A DNA stretch of 8,006 nt, taken from positions 1-8,006 of the forward strand of contig CAUBMI010000073.1 of assembly GCA_958436995.1 (NCBI GenBank), written 5' to 3'. A program made the translations under genes and the position numbers. Source of the stretch: an uncultured Collinsella sp. (GTDB taxonomy: Bacteria; Actinomycetota; Coriobacteriia; Coriobacteriales; Coriobacteriaceae). This document shows positions 1 through 6,398 of this stretch, one piece after another. Below the pieces are notes generated by a model, which had not been told where the DNA came from, did not search any database, and saw only the letters and a list, made by a program, of their open reading frames with translations. The first letter of the stretch is position 1. The number at the start of each line of letters is the position of its first letter.

Positions 1-44
1 CGGTCGGCGGGGCCATTGTGGCCCTTGACAGTGGATTGGGTCAT
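1..44 (-). CDS. Possible 5' end of an unidentified gene, cut by the window edge
   Basis: An ATG at 44-42 on the minus strand opens a frame reading MTQSTVKGHNGPAD that continues past the window edge. It follows rnpB and a large inverted repeat in the same orientation, which suits a downstream gene with a structured leader. Only 14 codons are visible, no domain can be recognised, and no good Shine-Dalgarno sequence precedes the ATG. The opposite strand is also open across this stretch (frame 3-143, ending in TGA), so the 3' end of a plus-strand gene converging on rnpB is an alternative. The call is weak. Confidence 0.3.
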   Translation of the reverse strand, partial: MTQSTVKGHNGPAD

Positions 45-52
45 ATGAGCGA

Positions 53-150
53 GACGGCGCCAGCTGAGTCGATTTGGCCCGAAAGAGGAGGGAGCACGCC
101 TTATGGCGGCGACCGACGAATGAGCGCCAAATCGGCCAGCTGACGCCGTC
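53..150 (-). repeat. Long imperfect inverted repeat; candidate structured RNA leader
   Basis: Bases 53-78 can pair with 126-150. The helix has 7 bp (53-59 with 144-150), a C/A mismatch, 6 bp (61-66 with 137-142, both CAGCTG), a 3x2 internal loop, and 9 bp (70-78 with 126-134), giving 22 pairs. The 47-base loop contains a smaller hairpin, CGCC-TTAT-GGCG, at 97-108. Read on the minus strand it begins 17 bases after the RNase P RNA 3' end and finishes 8 bases before the ATG at 44. No U-tract follows, so it is not a standard terminator. It could be a cis-regulatory RNA, a small RNA, or a palindromic intergenic repeat. I do not recognise a named riboswitch class. Confidence 0.55.
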
Positions 151-167
151 GCAGCGTCAACAAGAAA

Positions 168-529
168 GCTGAGTGGGCCTATAAGCCGGGTTCTGTCGTG
201 AACGGTCATTTATCTTGTCTGCACGTTACCGTGCAGCTCCACGCACGCTACCCGAACGCGGACCGGGCCGGCCCATAGCGTTCCTATTCGCGCTTGCTCC
301 GGATGGGGCTTGCCAAGCCGCCGTGTTGCCACGACGCTGGTGGTCTCTTACACCACCGTTTCAGCTTTTCCCTTTACGCCTTGCGGCGCAGGTGGGAGTC
401 TTCTTTTCTGCGGCGCTTTCCGTCGGATCACTCCGCCCGGCCGTTAGCCGGCATCCCGCCCTCTGGAGCCCGGACTTTCCTCACGCGTGCCGCAAGCAGC
501 ACATCGCGCGACCGTCTGGCCCACTCAGC
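168..529 (-). ncRNA. rnpB: RNase P RNA, bacterial A-type
   Basis: This is the catalytic RNA of RNase P, which removes 5' leaders from precursor tRNAs together with the RnpA protein. The ends are set by a perfect 12-bp P1 helix: GCTGAGTGGGCC at the 5' end (529-518) pairs with GGCCCACTCAGC at the 3' end (179-168). Universally conserved core blocks are present: GAGGAAAGTCCGGGCTCC near the 5' end (482-465) and ACAGAACCCGGCTTA near the 3' end (196-182), which together build helix P4. A GGTGGTGTAAGAGACCACC hairpin (357-339), typical of the P11/P12 region, lies between them. The length of 362 nt is usual for A-type RNAs. Several short reading frames overlap it on both strands but are not genes. Downstream the sequence is U-rich (TTTCTTGTT), so P1 may help with termination; processing of the 3' end is also possible. 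Confidence 0.96.
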
Positions 530-537
530 AGTGAAAG

Positions 538-546
538 AGTGTAGCA
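538..546 (-). promoter_or_regulatory. Promoter of rnpB (extended -10)
   Basis: On the minus strand TGC-TACACT forms an extended -10 element. Its downstream edge lies about 8 bases from the 5' end of the P1 helix at 529, the correct distance for transcription to start at the mature RNA end. A TTGCGT hexamer lies 15 bases upstream of the -10, a short spacing, so the TG extension probably carries the recognition. Confidence 0.6.
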
Positions 547-792
547 CACCGCCAGCACACGCAATGGCACAACCCAAGCGCGTGCACGATAAACCAAGAA
601 CCACCCATGCGCTACAATAGTTCCGTCGATGGGCAACGTCGTCAGTCGAGACGCGACCGCGCTCCGCACCCCTCCGTCTACTCGGTGCGTTCCCGCCTCC
701 TCCCCGAGGCGGGATGTCGGCAATTTTTCATGCACCGACAACCCAATAGCAAACGAACTGCCCGGGCAGCATCGTGCATCTCGGCACTAAAT
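547..792. other. Intergenic stretch between rpsA terminator and rnpB promoter
   Basis: No convincing gene is seen. An 86-codon minus frame (741-481) runs into the RNase P RNA and has no recognisable domain, so it is treated as spurious. The only structure is a pair of adjacent hairpins at 691-740, listed separately. A TACAAT hexamer at 612-617 on the plus strand resembles a -10 box but lacks a -35 at a sensible distance and no plus-strand gene follows. Confidence 0.5.
691..740. repeat. Two adjacent hairpins
   Basis: Bases 691-699 (TCCCGCCTC) pair perfectly with 706-714 (GAGGCGGGA) around a 6-base loop. Immediately after, TGTCGG at 715-720 pairs with CCGACA at 735-740 around a 14-base loop that contains TTTTT. 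With no gap between them the helices could stack. The first hairpin is strong enough for a terminator but the T-run begins 8 bases after it, inside the second loop, so that role is doubtful. Confidence 0.45.
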
Positions 793-828
793 GCAAAAAG
801 GGACCCGTCCATTGCGGACGGATCCCTT
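793..828 (-). terminator. Intrinsic terminator of rpsA
   Basis: Arms AAGGGA-C-CCGTCC (798-810) and GGACGG-A-TCCCTT (816-828) form a 12-bp stem with one A/C mismatch and a 5-base loop. On the minus strand it is followed by TTTTTGCATTT. It lies 24 bases past the rpsA stop codon. The plus-strand side has no T-run, so it acts for rpsA only. Confidence 0.9.
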
Positions 829-852
829 AAAACAAGTGATCGTCAAACCGAT

Positions 853-2019
853 TTACTCGGCGTCGGTCTCCTCGTCCTTCTTCTCGGAAGGCAGCGGGGT
901 AACCTCAATCTCGACGCCCAGAGTCTCAGCAGCGGACTTCATGGACAGGGAGATACGACGACGGTCGAGGTCGATCTCCATGACCTTGACCTGAACCTTG
1001 TCGCCCACGTGGGTGACCTGAGAAGGCTGATCGACGTGCTTGTTGGCCATCTCGGAGATGTGCACCAGGCCCTCGATGCCCTCGCCCAGGTCGACGAAAG
1101 CGCCAAACGGGACAAGCTTGGTCACAGTGCCCTCGACGATAGCGCCGACGGGGTACTTCTTGACCAGTGCGCGCCACGGATCCTCGGTGGTCTGCTTGAG
1201 ACCCAGGGAGATGCGCTCGCGGTTAAGATCGACGTCGAGAACCTCGACCTCGACCTCCTGGCCGACCTTGACAACCTCGGAAGGATGGTTGACGTGGTTC
1301 CAGGAGAGCTCGGAGATGTGGATGAGGCCGTCGATACCGCCGAGGTCGACGAAGGCGCCGAAGTCGACGATGGAGGAAACGGTGCCCTGAAGACGCATGC
1401 CAGACTTGAGCTTGGACAGGATCTCGGAGCGCTCGGCCTTACGGGACTCCTCGAGCACGACGCGACGGGAGAGGACGACGTTGTTGCGGTTGCGGTCCAT
1501 CTCGATGACGCGGGCCTCGATGCGGGTGCCCATGTAAGAGGTGAGGTCCTTGACGCGACGGAGGTCGACGAGGGAAGCGGGCAGGAAACCACGCAGGCCG
1601 ATGTCGAGGATCAGGCCGCCCTTGACAACCTCGATAACCTCGCCCTCGACGTTCTCGCCGGAGTTGAACTTCTCCTCGATGCGGTTCCAAGCACGCTCGT
1701 ACTCGGCACGCTTCTTGGACAGGACCAGACGACCGTCCTTGTCCTCCTTCTGGAGAACCAGAGCCTCGATGGGATCACCGAGTGCAACGATGTCTGCAGG
1801 GTTAGCGTCCTTGCGGATGGACAGCTCGCGGACCGGGATAACGCCCTCGGACTTGAATCCGATGTCAACGAGCACCTCGTCATGCTCGATCTTAACGACA
1901 GTGCCGTTAACGAGATCGCCCTCATCAAAGTCGGTAATCGTACCGTCGATGAGGTTGTTCATCTCCTCCTCGTTGACATCGTCAAGAGAGAAAATGGACG
2001 AGTTCTGAATCTCACTCAA
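853..2019 (-). CDS. rpsA: Small ribosomal subunit protein S1
   Basis: S1 binds mRNA on the 30S subunit and helps start translation on weak or structured leaders. The 388-residue product has four S1 (OB-fold) RNA-binding domains at about 34-104, 121-186, 207-275 and 292-361. The last two carry the classic signature: DFGAFVDLGGIDGLIHISELS (219-239) minus a residue or two, and PFGAFVDLGEGIEGLVHISEM (304-324). The short acidic tail (KKDEETDAE) and four-domain layout fit actinobacterial S1 rather than the six-domain E. coli form. The start is TTG at 2019, behind AAAGGGG with a 7-base gap; an in-frame TAG at 2040-2038 leaves no other upstream start. The alternative is ATG at 1962 (residue 20), but homologues of this group usually have an N-terminal segment of about this length. 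A hairpin overlaps the ribosome binding site. A long plus-strand frame opposite this gene is a shadow. Confidence 0.96.
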   Translation of the reverse strand: MSEIQNSSIFSLDDVNEEEMNNLIDGTITDFDEGDLVNGTVVKIEHDEVLVDIGFKSEGVIPVRELSIRKDANPADIVALGDPIEALVLQKEDKDGRLVLSKKRAEYERAWNRIEEKFNSGENVEGEVIEVVKGGLILDIGLRGFLPASLVDLRRVKDLTSYMGTRIEARVIEMDRNRNNVVLSRRVVLEESRKAERSEILSKLKSGMRLQGTVSSIVDFGAFVDLGGIDGLIHISELSWNHVNHPSEVVKVGQEVEVEVLDVDLNRERISLGLKQTTEDPWRALVKKYPVGAIVEGTVTKLVPFGAFVDLGEGIEGLVHISEMANKHVDQPSQVTHVGDKVQVKVMEIDLDRRRISLSMKSAAETLGVEIEVTPLPSEKKDEETDAE

Positions 2020-2023
2020 AGGT

Positions 2024-2048
2024 GGACCCCTTTCGAACTACGGGGCCC
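2024..2048 (-). promoter_or_regulatory. Hairpin covering the rpsA ribosome binding site
   Basis: In the mRNA, GGGCCCC (2048-2042) can pair with GGGGUCC (2030-2024) over 7 bp including one G-U pair, with an 11-base loop. The 3' arm includes the GGGG of the only Shine-Dalgarno-like sequence, AAAGGGG, 7 bases before the TTG start. This would shield the ribosome binding site. S1 is known in Enterobacteria to repress its own mRNA, so translational control is plausible here, but this is inference. Confidence 0.4.
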
Positions 2049-2334
2049 CGATTGCTAGGACCTACAGAAGGGTGCGACAAGCACACAACGTTTAGGAACA
2101 CTCGGGAGCCGACAGATACTAATGTGACGCTTATGCAATCACGTTCGTATAGGTTACGGGGAAATGAGTTCGATTTCAAGCGTGAACTGCGATTTTTTAC
2201 TCGTGTGGAGACTTTTTCGTAATCTTATGAACACACGTCTCCGCAACTTGACGATAACCAGCCAGGCATTCGGCTTTGGGGTAAAGTATCCGGAGCCAAC
2301 GATTCTAGATCGATTTTTCGAGAAAGGTGCCCGC
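2049..2334. other. Divergent intergenic region between rpsA and the HAD gene
   Basis: This stretch must hold the rpsA promoter (minus) and the promoter of the HAD phosphatase gene (plus). No hexamer pair with good spacing stands out on either strand; the plus-strand TTGACG at 2248-2253 is a good -35 but nothing like a -10 follows at 16-18 bases. An imperfect inverted repeat (TGTGGAGAC at 2204-2212, GTCTCCGCA at 2237-2245, one G-T mismatch, 24-base loop) lies near the middle. The HAD frame stays open back to 2164, but that segment does not look coding. Confidence 0.4.
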
Positions 2335-3093
2335 GTGCTCAAAGCAGTCGTTTTCGATATGGACGAAACGCTTCTTAGCATCAACCTCAACGCGTTCATC
2401 CTTCGCTATTTTAAGGATGTCTCATCGATGCTCGCGGATATCGGACGTCGCAGCCGCGGGGGCACGATGGCACGCCTCGGCACCATCCTGGTCGACCTCA
2501 ACGCCAATCGTCGCAACAGTACGGACAATCGCACCAATCTTGAGTTTTACCAGGAAGAGGTTGAGCGCCGGTGCGGCATTTGCCTCTCGGACCCACTCAT
2601 CTACGAGGCGTTTACCTACTACGATCGCGAAGTCCTGCCGTACAAGAACGATGACATGATCAATGCGAAAGCCATGCCGGGCGCACACGCCGCGCTCCAG
2701 GCCGTACAGGATGCAGGACTGCGCTGCGCGCTCTTCACCAACCCCAGTTTTCCCCAGGGGGCCATCGAATGCCGCATGGGCTGGGGCGAGCTGACAGACG
2801 CGCCCTTCGAGCTCGTAACGCACATGGGCAACGCCACGCGCTGCAAGCCCGATGCCACATATTATCTAGAGCAGCTGCAGGTCATGGGGCTCGAGCCACA
2901 TGAGGTCCTTATGGTGGGCAACGATCCCAAACGCGACTTCCCTAGCCCCGCCTGCGGCATTCAGACTGCCTATGTAGGCCAGGGCAAGCCCAACCGAGTC
3001 ACCTGGCGCGGAACCATGGAAGGCTTCGCCCGCGACTTTAACGCCGTAGTAGAAGCCTTCTACGAACACCAAGTAGCCGACGAACTAAGCTAG
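2335..3093 (+). CDS. HAD-superfamily hydrolase (phosphatase)
   Basis: A 252-residue haloacid-dehalogenase-fold enzyme, most likely a cytoplasmic Mg2+-dependent phosphatase acting on a small phosphorylated metabolite. All four HAD motifs are visible: motif I FDMDETLL with nucleophile Asp8 and acid/base Asp10; motif II LFTNP with Thr135; motif III Lys171 in CKPD; motif IV VGNDPKRDF with Asp197 and Asp201. About 100 residues between motifs I and II form a C1-type helical cap, as in YjjG-like and phosphoglycolate-phosphatase-like members. GTG at 2335 is chosen because motif I then begins at residue 7 as usual, and GAAAGG precedes it by about 8 bases; the frame is open for 57 more codons upstream, without conserved features. 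It is divergent from rpsA and convergent with deoR. The substrate cannot be told from sequence. Confidence 0.9.
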   Translation: MLKAVVFDMDETLLSINLNAFILRYFKDVSSMLADIGRRSRGGTMARLGTILVDLNANRRNSTDNRTNLEFYQEEVERRCGICLSDPLIYEAFTYYDREVLPYKNDDMINAKAMPGAHAALQAVQDAGLRCALFTNPSFPQGAIECRMGWGELTDAPFELVTHMGNATRCKPDATYYLEQLQVMGLEPHEVLMVGNDPKRDFPSPACGIQTAYVGQGKPNRVTWRGTMEGFARDFNAVVEAFYEHQVADELS

Positions 3094-3190
3094 TCCACAA
3101 ATCTGGAATGAGACAAAAGGTCAGGTACGTTTGCCGCATGCTTCCTTACGTAGGCAACGACTTGAGGACAGGATGCGATGCCCCGGCGTC

Positions 3191-3928
3191 CTAGGCCGTA
3201 ATCATCTTGACACGCTCGCCGATTTTGGCGTCGCGCTTGTCGGAGATAACAGTAAAGCCCTCCAGGTCGCACACCTTTACATTTGAAAACACATGGAACT
3301 TGGAGCTATCGGCGAGTACATAACTCGCTTGGGAATTCCGCATCACAATGCGCTTTTTGATAGCCTCGGGATAACCAGGCGTCATGATGCCACGATCCTC
3401 GTCCACCGCGTTGACGCCTATAAACGCCCGGTCAAAGTACAGCTCACGCAACGCGTTCTCCACCATTGGCCCGGTCAGCGAGCAGGTAACGGGATTAAAG
3501 TCGCCGCCAATAACCACCACCTTGGCAGCGAGGTCGCCCGTAAACCTACATGCGTAGCCGTTGGTGGTGTAGATAGTCACTGGTTTGTCGACGAGCAGAC
3601 TCAGGAGCGCCGTCGCGGTGGTACCGGAGTCGACATAGACCGTCTCACCGTCCTCGACCTCCGCTGCCGCACGACGCGCAATCAGGTCCTTCTCGCTACT
3701 CCGCTGCGCGCCCTTTTCAAAGACACTCACCTCGCGAGCTGCAGAATGCAGTTTGACCGCACCGCCGGTCAGATACTCGATGCTCCCCCGCTTCTCGAGC
3801 TCCTTGAGGTCGCGGCGCAGCGTAGACATCGACACATCGGGCATAAAGGCCGCGAGCTCATCTATCTTGAGCAGGTCAGCCTCCTTTAGCTTATTAAGAA
3901 TCAGTTCATGGCGCTCATACGGAATCAT
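3191..3928 (-). CDS. DeoR/GlpR-family transcriptional regulator
   Basis: A 245-residue sugar-responsive DNA-binding regulator. Residues 1-57 form the winged helix-turn-helix; the recognition helix region is VSMSTLRRDLKELEKRG (32-48), followed by a wing with YLTGGAV (52-58). The C-terminal sensor domain has the family's phosphate-binding motif DSGTTATAL (100-108), then TTNG (121-124), IGGDFNP (140-146), FIGVNAVDEDRGIMTP (169-184) and ADSSKF (206-211). Family members bind a phosphorylated sugar intermediate and usually repress a neighbouring catabolic operon. ATG at 3928 is preferred over the longer frame from 3958 because GGAAGGA lies 6-7 bases before it and the HTH begins directly as MIPYERHELIL. 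It follows the PTS/isomerase genes but is separated by a terminator, so it probably has its own promoter. The effector is presumably the phosphorylated PTS sugar or its isomer. Confidence 0.93.
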   Translation of the reverse strand: MIPYERHELILNKLKEADLLKIDELAAFMPDVSMSTLRRDLKELEKRGSIEYLTGGAVKLHSAAREVSVFEKGAQRSSEKDLIARRAAAEVEDGETVYVDSGTTATALLSLLVDKPVTIYTTNGYACRFTGDLAAKVVVIGGDFNPVTCSLTGPMVENALRELYFDRAFIGVNAVDEDRGIMTPGYPEAIKKRIVMRNSQASYVLADSSKFHVFSNVKVCDLEGFTVISDKRDAKIGERVKMITA

Positions 3929-3944
3929 CGGCGTTCCTTCCTTT

Positions 3945-3957
3945 TCATCTATTTTCA
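3945..3957 (-). promoter_or_regulatory. Weak operator-like copy before deoR
   Basis: On the minus strand TGAAAATAGATGA matches 10 of 13 bases of TGAAAAACTATGA, the motif repeated before the isomerase gene. It lies 16 bases before the deoR start codon, where a bound repressor would block deoR expression. A shared DeoR operator giving autoregulation is inferred; A-rich motifs can match by chance. Confidence 0.35.
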
Positions 3958-3979
3958 AAGTTTAACCTAATCAAGCCAA

Positions 3980-4019
3980 ACAAAAGCAAAAAGGGCCGCT
4001 GCGATATAAGCAGCGACCC
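3980..4019 (-). terminator. Intrinsic terminator after the PTS gene
   Basis: On the minus strand GGGTCGCTGC (4019-4010) pairs with GCAGCGGCCC (4002-3993): 9 bp around one T/C mismatch position, loop of 7, followed by TTTTTGCTTTTG. It lies about 60 bases past the EIIBC stop and before deoR, so it separates the two transcription units, perhaps with read-through. Confidence 0.85.
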
Positions 4020-4078
4020 CTTATTAGATGGAAGTCGGTCTTAGCCTTGGGCTCATGACTCGTAGCCCCAAAGCAAGA

Positions 4079-5452
4079 CTAGGCGAGCTGATCGTCCTTG
4101 TCGGTGAAGATGTAGCCGAGTACGCCGGCGACAACAGCCGAGATAACCATGCCGATCATGGCGAAAGCGAAGTTCATCGGATCGGAGGAGACGAAGGCCG
4201 GGAACGTAGTGACGGAGCCAAAGACAAAGGCCGTGGTGACGACCTTGAAAAGGCCGAGGAACGCGCCGCCGCAGGCACCGCCGATGATCTGAGCCAAGAA
4301 GAGCTTCTTGTTCTTGACAAGCATGCCAAAGAGCGTGGGCTCGATGATGGCAGAGAGGCAGATGGTCACGGCACCGGTCATGGCAAAGCTCTTGAGCTTC
4401 TGATCGCGGGCCTTGAGGAAGACGCCGAGGGCGCAGCCGATAACAGCGAAGTTGCAGGCAAAGGTGGCCGGGCAAATGTAGTCGAAGCCATTGGAGGCGA
4501 TGTTGTTAATCATGATGGGGTTGACTGCCCAGTGGATACCCATCGAGACGAGCACGGACCAGCCGCCGCCCACCAGGATGCCAGCAAGCACGTTGGAGCG
4601 GGCGATGAGCCAGTTGACCACGAAGGCGATGCCCTCGCCGGCATAGACACCCAAAGGACCGATCACGAGCATGGTGGCGGGGACCATGGTTATCAGCGAG
4701 ACCGCGGGAAGCACGACGAGCTTGAGGGTCTCGGGCACATGTTCATCCAGGAACTTATAGAGGAACGAGTAGACCCAGATGGCGATGATGGCCGGGATAA
4801 CGGTGGAGTTGTAGCTCATGAGCACCACAGGAATGCCGAAGAACTCGCTCATGGCGCCGTTGCCCGCATCGCCCATCAAGCCGATAAAATCGGGATAGAG
4901 CAAGCAGGCGCAGATCAGGGCCGAAAGGTACGGGCTCGCACCGAAGCGTTTGCCCGAGGAGAAGCCTAGAAGCATCGGCAGGAAGTAGAACACACTCATC
5001 GAGAGGGTGTAGAGGATGGTGTAGGTACCCGTGCCCTCGGTGATAAGACCAAGCTGAACCGCAAGAATCAGCAAGCCGCGGAGGATACCGGAGCCGGCCA
5101 TGGCGGGCAGCAACGGAGCAAAGACACCCGAGATGGCGGAGAAAATCCTGGAGACGATGCCCTCATCGGAGGAAGCGCTCGTGGAGACCTCGGCGCCCGA
5201 GCCCTTGACAAGCGGATCGAACTTCTCATAGAGCTTGGGTACCTCGGTGCCAATCAGCACTTGGTACTGGCCGGCTGAGTTGACGGTGTTGACCACGCCG
5301 TCGACTTCCTTAACGGCCGCATCGTCACACTTGGAATCGTCGCGCAGGTTCAGGCGAAGACGAGTGGCGCAGTGCGTCATGCCCGAGATGTTCTCGGGGC
5401 CGCCCACGGCGGCAAGAATGCCCTCGGCAGTAGCTTCCCAATCACGTTTCAT
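4079..5452 (-). CDS. PTS sugar transporter, EIIBC (glucose/beta-glucoside superfamily)
   Basis: A 457-residue membrane permease that takes up a sugar and phosphorylates it during transport, using phosphate from PEP passed through EI, HPr and an EIIA. Residues 1-80 are the EIIB domain, with the phosphocysteine Cys28 in GMTHCATRLRL. A linker (83-98) leads to an EIIC domain (about 105-450) with roughly ten hydrophobic segments; it carries GIHWAVNPIMINN (305-317) and IIEPTLFG (369-376), whose Glu371 matches the conserved glutamate of the GITEPxxYG motif of this superfamily. No EIIA domain is present and none is encoded nearby, so a separate glucose-type EIIA must serve it. ATG at 5452 follows GGGGAGG and lies 7 bases beyond the isomerase stop codon, which overlaps the ribosome binding site, so the genes are probably translationally coupled. 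The longer open frame upstream would overlap the isomerase gene. Substrate unknown; sequence style is closest to beta-glucoside, sucrose, trehalose and MurNAc permeases. Confidence 0.93.
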   Translation of the reverse strand: MKRDWEATAEGILAAVGGPENISGMTHCATRLRLNLRDDSKCDDAAVKEVDGVVNTVNSAGQYQVLIGTEVPKLYEKFDPLVKGSGAEVSTSASSDEGIVSRIFSAISGVFAPLLPAMAGSGILRGLLILAVQLGLITEGTGTYTILYTLSMSVFYFLPMLLGFSSGKRFGASPYLSALICACLLYPDFIGLMGDAGNGAMSEFFGIPVVLMSYNSTVIPAIIAIWVYSFLYKFLDEHVPETLKLVVLPAVSLITMVPATMLVIGPLGVYAGEGIAFVVNWLIARSNVLAGILVGGGWSVLVSMGIHWAVNPIMINNIASNGFDYICPATFACNFAVIGCALGVFLKARDQKLKSFAMTGAVTICLSAIIEPTLFGMLVKNKKLFLAQIIGGACGGAFLGLFKVVTTAFVFGSVTTFPAFVSSDPMNFAFAMIGMVISAVVAGVLGYIFTDKDDQLA

Positions 5453-5459
5453 AGAATGA

Positions 5460-6398
5460 TTACCTCCCCATAGCGCAGAAGAGCTCGCGCACGAGCGCGG
5501 CCGCTGCAAGTGCATCGTTTGCATCAATCGCGGACTGTATCTTTTCCTGGCCCACACTTTCCAAGGAGTCATTCATAAGCTTCATCATAGCGAGGTTATG
5601 AGCGCACTCCCCTTCCGCATCCTCGATAATTGGGAACGTATCGAAGTAGATAGCGTGGTCAAAGGCGTATTTCTTGAGATAGAAGAGCATTTCGAGCGTC
5701 TTGACAGGCGTAGCCATGCCGATCATGAGTCCGTCGTCCATCACGCCGTAGCCATCGTTGAGGTGAATGCCGTAGAGCTTGCCGGCACGACCGAAGATAT
5801 CGGTAGCCATCGCGGGGTTCTCGTGCTTCATGAGCATGTGACAGTAATCGAGCGTAACGCCAAGATTCTCGCGGTCCACCGCGTTGAGGATCATGCCGGT
5901 GAGGCCCATCGTATCGATATAGGCGTAGCTGCGCTCCTCATAGGGCTTGTACTCGATGGAGATATGCAGATCGGGCGCATAGTCGCAAACCGCCTGGAAC
6001 GCCTTAACGAGGTTGTCAAACACGAGGGTGTAGTCGATCTGGAAGCTGTAGTCAAAGCCGTCATGACCGAGCCAGATCGTCACGGTATCGCCGCCGCAGG
6101 TGCGAGAGTAATCACAGGCCTCATAGCAGAGCTTAAGCGCCTCCCCAGCGAGTGCGGGATCCTGATTGCCCAGGTCGCCATTGATAAAGTCGTTGCGAAA
6201 GCGAAGAGCAGTGCCGTTGAGCTTGAGGTCGTGCGCGTCGAGCTTGGCCTTCATCTCCTCGGCGGAGATGTCCACCACGTGCTCAGGGTAATTAAGGTCC
6301 ACATGGGTGAGGCCGACGTGCTGGAACTGGTCGAAGACGTGGTCGATGTTCTTCTCACCGGTTCGGTAGTAGGAGTTGATGCGGGTTGCGAATTTCAT
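5460..6398 (-). CDS. Sugar (phosphate) isomerase/epimerase-like TIM-barrel protein
   Basis: A 312-residue cytoplasmic TIM-barrel enzyme of the xylose-isomerase-like / AP-endonuclease-2 superfamily, presumably interconverting a sugar or sugar phosphate. Likely metal ligands can be read off: Glu149 in SIEYKP, Asp184 in LDYCH, His212 in IHLND and Asp253 in YFDTFP; His187 and Asp221/Asp222 are further active-site candidates. An Asp as fourth ligand recalls L-rhamnose isomerase, while D-tagatose-3-epimerase-type enzymes have Glu. It is first gene of the operon; the PTS EIIBC start is 7 bases downstream, which argues for a role on the imported sugar. ATG at 6398 is preceded by AGGAAAGG with a 10-base gap. 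The leader of about 80 bases contains a candidate promoter and repeats further upstream. Exact substrate and whether the enzyme isomerises or epimerises cannot be decided from sequence. Confidence 0.85.
   Translation of the reverse strand: MKFATRINSYYRTGEKNIDHVFDQFQHVGLTHVDLNYPEHVVDISAEEMKAKLDAHDLKLNGTALRFRNDFINGDLGNQDPALAGEALKLCYEACDYSRTCGGDTVTIWLGHDGFDYSFQIDYTLVFDNLVKAFQAVCDYAPDLHISIEYKPYEERSYAYIDTMGLTGMILNAVDRENLGVTLDYCHMLMKHENPAMATDIFGRAGKLYGIHLNDGYGVMDDGLMIGMATPVKTLEMLFYLKKYAFDHAIYFDTFPIIEDAEGECAHNLAMMKLMNDSLESVGQEKIQSAIDANDALAAAALVRELFCAMGR

Noticed and set aside
103..123. A short plus-strand frame ATG...TGA (MAATDE) after AGGAGG, resembling a leader peptide
   Set aside because: It lies in the loop of the inverted repeat, is six codons long and leads to no plus-strand gene; the AGGAGG is likely coincidental.
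481..741. An 86-codon minus-strand frame between rpsA and rnpB
   Set aside because: It overlaps the conserved 5' part of the RNase P RNA and its promoter, and has no recognisable features.
607..2058. A 483-codon plus-strand frame opposite rpsA
   Set aside because: It lies antisense to a certain S1 gene and its product is a repetitive D/V/L-rich string produced by the complement of GC-biased codons. It has no recognisable domain or ribosome binding site.
2204..2245. Inverted repeat in the rpsA-HAD gap as a terminator
   Set aside because: No T-run follows on either strand and it lies between divergent genes where no terminator is expected; the 24-base loop makes it weak.
3090..3272. A 60-codon minus-strand frame at the 3' end of deoR
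   Set aside because: Mostly overlaps the deoR sensor domain in another frame and has no ribosome binding site; the HAD-deoR convergent gap of under 100 bases needs no extra gene.
4028..4969. A 313-codon plus-strand frame opposite the PTS EIIBC gene
   Set aside because: It is the low-complexity D/E/H/G-rich shadow of a clear membrane permease gene and crosses the terminator at its start.
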